12,765 nucleotides of DNA, taken from JAJYLM01 sp964547905. Its GTDB lineage: Bacteria > JAMCPX01. The translations under genes and the position numbers were made by a program. The stretch is taken from the NCBI GenBank assembly GCA_964547905.1, contig CAZJPN010000043.1, positions 1-12,765 on the forward strand. The letters are read 5' to 3'. The notes beneath the pieces are model-generated. The model was not told the DNA's origin and did not search any database. It saw only the letters and a program-made list of their open reading frames with translations. Within the stretch, counting starts at the first letter, position 1. Each line of letters opens with the position of its first letter. This document shows, one piece after another, positions 7,216-12,765 of this stretch.

Positions 7216-9044
7216 TGTGCGGTATTGTCGGATACATAGGCAAGAGGCATGCACTCCCCATTATTCTCGACGGCATGAAAAGGCTTGAGTACAGAGGATA
7301 TGATTCCTCCGGTGTTGCCATACTGACGGATGAGGGACTTCTCATAAGAAGGAAAAAGGGCAAAATAAAAGATCTCATCGAGATTGTCGGCCATGAAACA
7401 ATCAACGGTACTATAGGACTTGGTCATACGAGATGGGCAACTCATGGTAAACCATCGGATGAAAATGCACATCCACACAGGGCCGGGGACGTGGTTGTCA
7501 TACATAACGGTATCATAGAAAACTATACAGAACTCAGGACAATGTTAAAAGACAGGGGACATCACTTTAAATCGGAAACCGATACCGAGATCATAGCACA
7601 CCTTATAGAGGATCATATCAAGTCCGGGGAATCGTTCGAACTTGCGGTTCTTTCCTCGATCAACCAATTAAAAGGCTCTTTTGCCCTTGGTATCATGCAC
7701 ACGAAGAGCCCGGACAGGCTCATCGCCGTACGGGAGGCGAGTCCCCTTGTTATAGGTTTTGGCAACAGTGAGAATATCTTTGCATCTGACATGCCTGCAA
7801 TCTTGCCGTACACCAATAAAATGCTGTTTATGAACGACGGCACTATGGCCGTTATCACAGCGGACAGCGTAAAGCTTCTGGATTTTGCCGGAAGTCTGCT
7901 CCCCGTGAATCCAAAACAGTTCGATATAAGCCCTGCAATGGCAGAAAAGGGCGGATACAAACATTTCATGCAAAAGGAGATTTTTGAACAGCCACAGGCG
8001 ATAACGGATACCATGAGAGATAGGCTCCTGTTTGATAAAAAAGAGATCGCTCTGAAAGAGGCCGGGATCGAAGGAAAATTACTCTATACACTGAAAAGGA
8101 TCAATTTTGTAGCATGCGGCACATCATACCATGCCGGTCTGACGGGCAAATATATCATAGAGGAGATGACCGGCATACCGACTGATGTCGATGTGGCATC
8201 CGAATTCAGATATAAAACACCGCTTGTGGGCAATGAAACATTGACCATCGCAATATCACAATCAGGTGAAACGGCAGACACGATTGCAGGTATACGACTC
8301 GCAAAAAAGCATGGGAGTCATATCCTCAGTATCTGCAATGTTATAGACAGTACCATAGCACGGGAATCGGATCATGTTATCTACACCCATGCGGGCCCTG
8401 AAATTAGCGTTGCGTCCACAAAGGCGTTTACGTCTCAATTGATAACGATCTATTTGTTAGCCATTCATATAGGCAGGGGCCTCGGTAGGATTTCAAGGCA
8501 ACAGGCTTCCTCTTATATAGATACCATGGTTACCATTCCGTCCCTGTTGGACACTCTCCTGAAACAAGAAGACTTGATTGTCTCCATTGCAAAAGAATAT
8601 GCACGGTACTCTGATTTCCTTTATCTTGGCAGGGGCATAAGCTACCCCGTAGCTCTTGAAGGTGCGTTAAAACTCAAAGAGATATCCTACATACATGCAG
8701 AAGGCTATCCGGCAGGTGAGATCAAGCATGGGCCTATAGCCCTTGTTAACAAAGATATACCGGTAGTTTTTATAGCCGTTAAAGGCAAGGTCTATGAAAA
8801 GATCAAAAACAACATGGAAGAGGTAAAGGCAAGGGACGGGAAGATTATAAGTTTTACGAATACCGATAACAATGAGATCCAGAATCTCTCGGATTCGTTC
8901 TTTTTGCTTCCGGAGATTGACGAACTTTTTACCCCCATACTTTCGATCGTCCCGCTTCAATTGCTCGCATACCATATTGCCGTAATCAACGGCACTGATG
9001 TGGACCAGCCCAAGAACCTGGCAAAAAGTGTTACCGTGGAATAA
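7215..9044 (+). CDS. glmS: Glutamine--fructose-6-phosphate aminotransferase (isomerizing)
   Basis: First committed step of hexosamine synthesis: fructose-6-P plus glutamine to glucosamine-6-P. N-terminal class II glutaminase: nucleophile Cys2 (MCGIVGYIG), Arg73-Trp74 in GHTRWATHG, Asn98-Gly99 in IHNGIIENY, and Asp123 in ETDTE. Two SIS isomerase domains follow: the first from about 290 (CGTSYHAG 301-308, SQSGETADT 348-356, SVASTKAFTSQ 398-408) and the second from about 465. The C-terminal LAKSVTVE carries Lys604, equivalent to the catalytic Lys603 of E. coli. 609 aa is full length. The start overlaps the glmU stop (TAATG at 7213-7217), implying translational coupling of successive enzymes. No glmS ribozyme could fit in such a junction, so regulation differs from that of Bacillus. 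Confidence 0.97.
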   Translation: MCGIVGYIGKRHALPIILDGMKRLEYRGYDSSGVAILTDEGLLIRRKKGKIKDLIEIVGHETINGTIGLGHTRWATHGKPSDENAHPHRAGDVVVIHNGIIENYTELRTMLKDRGHHFKSETDTEIIAHLIEDHIKSGESFELAVLSSINQLKGSFALGIMHTKSPDRLIAVREASPLVIGFGNSENIFASDMPAILPYTNKMLFMNDGTMAVITADSVKLLDFAGSLLPVNPKQFDISPAMAEKGGYKHFMQKEIFEQPQAITDTMRDRLLFDKKEIALKEAGIEGKLLYTLKRINFVACGTSYHAGLTGKYIIEEMTGIPTDVDVASEFRYKTPLVGNETLTIAISQSGETADTIAGIRLAKKHGSHILSICNVIDSTIARESDHVIYTHAGPEISVASTKAFTSQLITIYLLAIHIGRGLGRISRQQASSYIDTMVTIPSLLDTLLKQEDLIVSIAKEYARYSDFLYLGRGISYPVALEGALKLKEISYIHAEGYPAGEIKHGPIALVNKDIPVVFIAVKGKVYEKIKNNMEEVKARDGKIISFTNTDNNEIQNLSDSFFLLPEIDELFTPILSIVPLQLLAYHIAVINGTDVDQPKNLAKSVTVE

Positions 9045-10195
9045 TGGAACACATAAATATCCTTTTTGACCTATTCCTCATTTTCGTAAGCGCCAAATTT
9101 TTTAACTATATTTTTCAAAAGCTCCACATTCCGCCAATGATCGGCGAAATTACCGCAGGACTCGTTATCGGTGCGGGCGGACTGCATCTTATCAAAGAAA
9201 CACCGACGCTTGATGCATTTTCCGAGCTTGGCGCCATGATGCTCCTGTTTGTGGTCGGCCTGCACACAAGACTGAGAGACATGCTGAAAATCGGCATTGA
9301 TGCAACCATCGTAGCAACGCTCGGAGTCGCACTGCCAATGATACTTGGCTATTTCTTCATTCTTTTTACCAACCACAAGGGTATAGAGGCATTGTTTGTC
9401 GCAACAGCTCTTGTAGCTACATCAGTTGGCATAACCGCACGGGTTTTAAAAGACATGAAACTCGAACATACTGTTTCGGCCAAGCTCATACTGGGTGCGG
9501 CTGTTGCCGATGATATCCTTGGCTTAATCGTGCTTGCGGCTGTAACAGGTGAAACCAACGGCAGCATCGACGTCCATAAAATCCTGTCATTATTCATTAT
9601 CGTGGTTTTGTTTCTTGCCGGTGTTTTTCTTGTCGGCAGCAGATCGATAAAAATGCTAAAGGCAAGACTTGAAAAGATGAAGCTGGAGAAAAACGAATTT
9701 ATCCTGAGCATGACCGTGCTGCTCGGCCTTTCGTTCCTGACATCTTATATCGGCATGGCAAGTATTGTCGGCGCCTTTTTTGCTGGATTGCTCATGGCAG
9801 AACTCGAAGACCGGCACCTGGAAGACATGTTCGACTCCATATATGAATTTCTGGTTCCCTTCTTTTTTGTTATGATAGGCATGAAGATCCAGCCAGAGTT
9901 GCTCTTCAACAGTAGCATACTGTTGATAGCCGTTATCTATACAGTAATTGCGGTTGTGGGAAAATACATAGGCTGTGGCCTTGGCGCTGTTCGATACGGG
10001 TTTGGGGTAATGAACTTTGTAGGATTGGGTATGATACCGCGGGGGGAGGTAGGCATGATCGTCGCCCTTATCGGACTTAACTTGGGTGTTATCAGCAGCA
10101 GGGTATATGCGATTATCATCTTTATGGTTGTGGTAACTACCTTGATTACGCCCTTTGTATTGTCATTCGTATCAAAGCGCTGGCAGGTGAAGTAG
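9044..10195 (+). CDS. CPA2-family Na+(K+)/H+ antiporter, membrane domain only
   Basis: Inner-membrane cation/proton exchanger, 383 aa, almost entirely hydrophobic segments (about 12-13 helices by eye), with a short charged loop near 200-217. Family hallmarks: PPMIGEITAGLVIG (30-43), LLFVVGLHTRL (67-77), FVATALVATSVGIT (118-131), GAAVADDILGLIVLA (151-165), and GMIPRGEVGMIVALIG (329-344). The adjacent Asp156-Asp157 is the DD ion-binding motif of electrogenic NapA/NhaA-type exchangers, rather than the ND or QD of electroneutral or KefB/KefC types, so Na+/H+ exchange is inferred. No C-terminal TrkA-N (RCK) domain is present, unlike KefB/KefC. The ATG overlaps the glmS TAA (TAATG, 9042-9046), so it is translated as the last gene of the glm group. 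Its functional link to hexosamine synthesis is unclear. Confidence 0.9.
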   Translation: MEHINILFDLFLIFVSAKFFNYIFQKLHIPPMIGEITAGLVIGAGGLHLIKETPTLDAFSELGAMMLLFVVGLHTRLRDMLKIGIDATIVATLGVALPMILGYFFILFTNHKGIEALFVATALVATSVGITARVLKDMKLEHTVSAKLILGAAVADDILGLIVLAAVTGETNGSIDVHKILSLFIIVVLFLAGVFLVGSRSIKMLKARLEKMKLEKNEFILSMTVLLGLSFLTSYIGMASIVGAFFAGLLMAELEDRHLEDMFDSIYEFLVPFFFVMIGMKIQPELLFNSSILLIAVIYTVIAVVGKYIGCGLGAVRYGFGVMNFVGLGMIPRGEVGMIVALIGLNLGVISSRVYAIIIFMVVVTTLITPFVLSFVSKRWQVK

Positions 10196-10447
10196 GTCTT
10201 TTCGGGTTGGGAAAGGGGTCTTATCCCCATTTTGGCTTAAGAGAGGGAAAAGTTTGAGACGATGCTAAGAAAAACACCAACGAACTGCCTGGTATACTTT
10301 CATAGTATTCTGCGTGGACAGCTTCTTATCCGCATAAGAGATAAAGCATTCATTGGCAATAGATCCGGTTCGCAACAGAGCGTTGTTTTACGAGCAGAGG
10401 CGAACAACATTTCCCTCTTTCTTATTTTGGGTTACAGGAAACGGTAT
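10196..10447. other. Convergent intergenic gap; no convincing gene
   Basis: This 252-nt gap separates the + strand operon from the - strand PilZ gene. Short open frames cross it on the + strand (from 10262 and 10353) but they resemble no family, lack a good ribosome-binding site and overlap the PilZ 3' end, so I do not call them. Small inverted repeats: GGGG/CCCC (10215-10218/10225-10228), TCTTAT/ATAAGA (10324-10329/10334-10339), and GTTGTT/AACAAC near 10382-10387/10404-10409. None has a clean U-tract terminator form. Confidence 0.5.
10215..10233 (+). terminator. Possible weak terminator after the antiporter gene
   Basis: A 4-bp GGGG/CCCC stem with a six-base loop is followed by ATTTT, 20 nt after the antiporter stop. 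The stem is short and the T-run is only four bases, so this is a weak candidate. It is listed because the position, between convergent transcription units, is where a terminator is expected. Confidence 0.2.
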
Positions 10448-11173
10448 CTATGTCCCCTTGCTGAGGGATTTAAAATACACTTCTAAAGCCTTTTGTCCAT
10501 CTCCCTCAAATTCCAAAAATTGTATCCCCATGCCGGCTACCCTTTCATAGGTCTTTTCCGAGGTATTATCGTTAGTTACCGTATGCACCACCTCGCCTAT
10601 AACCTTGACCTCTCTGGAAAGGTTGGGAATAGATAATATAAGTTCCACGCGTGAATTTACGGGAAGCGGTTTTTCCGTAGCCACAAATATCCCGCCTTTG
10701 GAAATATCTTTTGTATATTCCTGGATAAACTGTTCCTGTGATTTGAACGTAACCTGAATGGTTGTATTGTACCTTGGATGCTTCCTCCCCATGGTCGTGG
10801 TCGTTCTCCTGAGAATAGTGCTCAATGCAAAGGAAATATCAAAGTCTCCGATGAATTTCAGGTCCGAGGTCAGTATGAATTTACTCTTGAATTCCTTTCT
10901 CTCGTTTTCTCCAAAAGCCATGAGCTCATAAATTTTTGCCTCTGTTTTTGCCGCAAATGATTTTATGGGGTTAAAATAACGCGGAAGAAAGGCAACAAAA
11001 TCAAAAGACAGAATAATACCGAGAGAATCACTGGACGACCAGCAATAAAGGTTAATGGCTTTTAGTACGGAAGGCTTGTATGTTTTTCTCGTATTCTGTA
11101 AAAATGTCTCAACCGTCTGTATCTTCTGCGACACATAGGACACAATTAACGCTATTTCAAAATCTTTATCCAT
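10448..11173 (-). CDS. PilZ-domain protein, predicted c-di-GMP receptor
   Basis: 241 aa, cytoplasmic by composition (no signal peptide or membrane segment). The C-terminal half (about 128-238) is a PilZ domain with both c-di-GMP-contacting motifs intact: RxxxR at Arg130-Arg134 (RKHPR) and DxSxxG at Asp156-Ser158-Gly161 (DISKGG). GIFVATEKPLPVNSRVELIL follows, and the domain closes with AGMGIQFLEF. The spacing resembles the TIGR02266-like PilZ proteins of myxobacteria and relatives. The N-terminal half (1-127) is not recognised; it has mixed hydrophobic and charged stretches and may be a YcgR-N-like or unrelated domain. The start is well supported by GAGGAG (complement of 11180-11185) seven bases before the ATG. 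It lies 59 nt downstream of the broken hydrolase gene on the same strand. Its effector target cannot be told from this window. Confidence 0.85.
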   Translation of the reverse strand: MDKDFEIALIVSYVSQKIQTVETFLQNTRKTYKPSVLKAINLYCWSSSDSLGIILSFDFVAFLPRYFNPIKSFAAKTEAKIYELMAFGENERKEFKSKFILTSDLKFIGDFDISFALSTILRRTTTTMGRKHPRYNTTIQVTFKSQEQFIQEYTKDISKGGIFVATEKPLPVNSRVELILSIPNLSREVKVIGEVVHTVTNDNTSEKTYERVAGMGIQFLEFEGDGQKALEVYFKSLSKGT

Positions 11174-11232
11174 TGTTTACTCCTCAAGATTTTTTACCAC
11201 AACTATGAGCATATGTCTAAAGGAAGTTGGGC

Positions 11233-11718
11233 TCATGGCGCAGAAGATGCAACGTTAAAAAAGGAAGGGGTTTGAGACTTATCTGTTTTCAAGGCTCTTC
11301 TGACTACGGCCCAGCTCTTCGGATCGATGAGGTAACTATAGTGCGTAAACGGCGTGACCTCTATCTGCGCCGTACCATCCATAGCCGCTGACTTGGGCGG
11401 CAATACCAGCAAATCGCTTTTGCTCCAGAATGTCACCCCACGCACGCTCTTGGGCCAGGGTTGCTTTTCCAATTCTTTTATGAGTTTGCTGTTTGGTCTG
11501 ATATCCCGTGTAATTGCCGTGTTTGCGTAGCGTGCAGAGTACGTCCCATGGTGCGGGCTGCCCAGCGTGATTAAGGTCTTAACCTGATGCGCAAGTTTGT
11601 ATTTCTGTATGGCTAAACGCGAAACCAGTCCACCGAGACTATGCGCAACAATTTCAACCTGCCGTGCACCGGTGGCCTTCAGCACATCCCGTATTAAACG
11701 GGCAAGTGCAGTGGTCAT
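11233..11718 (-). CDS. Downstream ORF: C-terminal part of lipase/esterase with catalytic triad
   Basis: 161 codons from an ATG in the same frame as the upstream ORF; fourteen codons lie between the TGA and this ATG. They read as ordinary hydrolase sequence (SYKIHFDSGQSVQD), so the ATG is internal rather than a natural start. Nucleophile elbow VAHSLGGLVSR (24-34; Ser27), then LGSPHHGTY (52-60) typical of lipases and PGAP1/LipA-like esterases, catalytic Asp102 (KSDLLVLP) and His126 (FTHYSYL). On its own this fragment lacks the HG oxyanion strand and is unlikely to fold as an active enzyme. There is no good ribosome-binding site before 11718 (an AGGG lies about 14 nt upstream). The substrate is not predictable from sequence. 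Confidence 0.6.
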   Translation of the reverse strand: MTTALARLIRDVLKATGARQVEIVAHSLGGLVSRLAIQKYKLAHQVKTLITLGSPHHGTYSARYANTAITRDIRPNSKLIKELEKQPWPKSVRGVTFWSKSDLLVLPPKSAAMDGTAQIEVTPFTHYSYLIDPKSWAVVRRALKTDKSQTPSFFNVASSAP

Positions 11719-11760
11719 ATCTTGTACAGACTGCCCTGAATCAAAGTGGATCTTGTAACT

Positions 11761-12390
11761 TCACTTTCTGCCCAGCAACCAGAGGTACCAGGACATGAGG
11801 AGAAAGTTTCCCCTGTTCCCTCCAAGACCGTGAACAAAAATAAGGGGCGGGTGTCCGTCCAGCTTGCCCGGATCGATCTTTTCATGTCTGGACACGAACA
11901 GCGAATAACTGAGCAGCGGTACCTGCAGGAGATGACGTATAACATCAGGATCTATCTTTTGATAGTTTTCTATGATTGTATTGCCTACGATGGCTCCCGT
12001 TTTCACAGCTGCAATGCCTATTTTGTGTATCATTGGTTTTGATTTCTTCATGGCGTATGGTTTATCTTTCGCATACGATGCAATCAGAGACGCAACCTGA
12101 TACGGCGTGAGCTGCTCTTCTTTTTCATACCGAATATGAATGCCTTCACCCGAACCCATTTCCATTGCACTCTTTATAACAGCCTCAACCCTTCCTGGTC
12201 CGACAGAAATGGCATGCTCCTCCGTAGTACCGATACGTTCCTTTATGAGCAGTGCTTCTTTAAGGGCATACTCGTCATAACTGTTCAACCTGAACCCCGC
12301 CGGATTGTATTTCACGCCTGCGTAAGCCGGATTTACCGTATTGTCCGTCCCGGGCATATAAACCTGTTTTACACATACAAGGATCTTCAT
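11761..12390 (-). CDS. Upstream ORF of the broken chimera: EtfB N-terminus plus start of hydrolase (209 aa)
   Basis: If translated as it stands, this yields 209 aa. Residues 1-112 carry EtfB signatures: MKILVCVKQV at the start, NSYDEYALKEALLIKE (36-51), ISVGPGRVEAVIKSAMEMGSG (61-81, the nucleotide-binding-like strand and helix), IHIRYEK, then YQVASLIASYAKDKPY. In true EtfB this is followed by the DLILTG-type strand and the FAD/AMP-contacting half, which are absent. Instead AMKKSKPMIHKIG begins what looks like the native N-terminus of the hydrolase (Met114, at 12051-12049). Residues 182-192 (PLIFVHGLGGN) are its first strand and oxyanion loop. The product would lack the hydrolase nucleophile and most of EtfB, so it is probably non-functional. 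Confidence 0.6.
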   Translation of the reverse strand: MKILVCVKQVYMPGTDNTVNPAYAGVKYNPAGFRLNSYDEYALKEALLIKERIGTTEEHAISVGPGRVEAVIKSAMEMGSGEGIHIRYEKEEQLTPYQVASLIASYAKDKPYAMKKSKPMIHKIGIAAVKTGAIVGNTIIENYQKIDPDVIRHLLQVPLLSYSLFVSRHEKIDPGKLDGHPPLIFVHGLGGNRGNFLLMSWYLWLLGRK

Positions 12391-12525
12391 ATACCATAGT
12401 CTTTATCACAAAAACGGATGCTCTTCTATCTATACATCGGAGACCGGATTTAATTATTTATTAGGCTACGTACAGTCAGGAATTGTAGCTTCAAGATTCT
12501 GTAGCTGCCTTCCCAGATAGTCCTC

Positions 12526-12554
12526 CGGTTCATCCCTACGCATGTGGGGAACAC
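12526..12554 (-). repeat. Solitary type I-E-like CRISPR repeat (29 bp)
   Basis: On the - strand it starts GTGTTCCCCAC and ends GGGATGAACCG, the length and ends of type I-E repeats. The inverted repeat is CCCCAC/GTAGGG around ATGC; one stem pair is a C:A mismatch where the canonical form has GTGGGG, suggesting slight decay. Only one copy is present: the places one spacer length to the left (about 12465-12493) show no second copy. It sits 22 nt left of the first type I-C repeat. No cas genes are visible to support either type. Confidence 0.7.
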
Positions 12555-12576
12555 CTGTACTGATTATTTATTTCGT

Positions 12577-12765
12577 GTTTCAATCCACGCGCCCGCATGG
12601 GGCGCGACACCAATACTAATATCTCGTTCTAAATTATAATTGTTTCAATCCACGCGCCCGCATGGGGCGCGACATTTGTAGCTATTCGTCCAAACGCAGG
12701 ATCACATGTTTCAATCCACGCGCCCGCATGGGGCGCGACATTATTATCATACAAACAGGTAAAAG
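12577..12765 (-). CRISPR. CRISPR array, type I-C-like repeats, leader-distal end; continues past window
   Basis: Three identical 32-bp repeats lie at 12577-12608, 12642-12673 and 12708-12739, beginning GTTTCAATCC and ending GGGGCGCGAC on the + strand. Two complete spacers of 33 nt (12609-12641) and 34 nt (12674-12707) are present, plus a third cut by the edge (12740-12765). The repeat holds a 7-bp stem CGCGCCC/GGGCGCG with loop GCATG. Ending in GTGGATTGAAAC when read on the - strand is characteristic of type I-C (Cas5-processed) repeats, so transcription should run leftward, with the leader and any cas genes beyond the right edge. The repeat nearest 12577 is then the oldest end, yet it shows no decay. 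Spacer origins cannot be told by eye. Confidence 0.95.

Larger units (their letters stand above)
11233..12390 (-). pseudogene. Chimeric EtfB(N-term)-alpha/beta-hydrolase gene interrupted by an in-frame TGA
   Basis: Read on the - strand from the ATG at 12390, one frame of 385 codons runs to the TGA at 11235-11233, broken only by a TGA at codon 210 (11763-11761). Codons 1 to about 112 match the start of electron-transfer-flavoprotein beta subunits. From about codon 114 (MKKSKPM) the protein becomes a lipase/esterase: HGLGG oxyanion region (about 187-191), nucleophile Ser251 in AHSLGG, Asp326 (SKSDLLVLP) and His350 (PFTHYSYL). The frame on both sides of the stop is identical and the hydrolase sequence continues sensibly, so a single nonsense change (for example CGA to TGA) explains it. 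Sequencing error or programmed readthrough are the alternatives. No Shine-Dalgarno is seen before 12390, and a TAA lies in frame just upstream. Confidence 0.75.

Noticed and set aside
7205..7217. glmS ribozyme-type control upstream of glmS
   Set aside because: glmS begins inside the glmU stop codon, so there is no untranslated leader to hold such a ribozyme.
10262..10550. Two short + strand open frames after the antiporter
   Set aside because: No family resemblance, no convincing ribosome-binding site, and they run into the well-supported PilZ gene on the other strand.
10252..11277. TTTGAGAC with purine-rich flank occurring at 10253-10260 and 11271-11278
   Set aside because: Too short to be significant; the second copy is coding sequence of the hydrolase C-terminus.
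11233..11763. TGA as a reassigned sense codon in this genome
   Set aside because: The same gene ends with TGA where the family similarity ends, and the other complete genes read through without internal TGA; a single nonsense change is simpler.
12391..12525. Promoter and second I-E repeat searched for between the chimera start and the lone I-E repeat
   Set aside because: AT-rich stretches such as 12448-12463 could serve as a -10 region, but no well-spaced -35/-10 pair and no second I-E-like repeat one spacer away could be supported.

Overview
The window looks like a bacterial chromosome segment of moderate GC. The best guess is a Desulfobacterota (former Deltaproteobacteria) lineage: the order xerC-hslV-hslU followed by argB-argD-argF resembles my recollection of Geobacter-type genomes, and the PilZ protein resembles a family common in that group. 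This placement is inference from gene order and protein flavour, not from a database search.

Left part (1-10195), all on the + strand: the 3' end of a XerC-type recombinase; the HslV/HslU two-component protease; three arginine-biosynthesis genes (argB, argD, argF); the two hexosamine genes that feed peptidoglycan and LPS synthesis (glmS makes glucosamine-6-P, GlmU makes UDP-GlcNAc); and a CPA2-type cation/proton antiporter. Genes are packed tightly (2 nt between hslU and argB, TAATG overlaps at glmU/glmS and glmS/antiporter), so most of this reads as one or a few operons. The only real break is the 232-nt argB-argD gap, which holds AT-rich short repeats and a C/G-tract palindrome of REP type. 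The key catalytic residues I checked in these genes are intact, so this part is ordinary housekeeping DNA.

Right part (10196-12765), features on the - strand: after a 252-nt gap without a convincing gene comes a PilZ (c-di-GMP receptor) protein. Upstream of it on the same strand is a broken chimeric gene. Its first ~112 codons are the N-terminal part of an electron-transfer-flavoprotein beta subunit (EtfB), joined in frame to a complete-looking alpha/beta-hydrolase (lipase/esterase), which is then interrupted by one in-frame TGA.

The window ends in a type I-C-like CRISPR array (three identical 32-bp repeats and two complete spacers, running off the right edge). A solitary 29-bp repeat of clear type I-E character lies 22 nt from its leader-distal end. 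No cas genes are in view. The right end therefore looks like a rearranged, partly decayed accessory region beside an intact housekeeping operon. The EtfB-hydrolase chimera and the mixed I-E/I-C repeat junction are the two observations most worth a second look.
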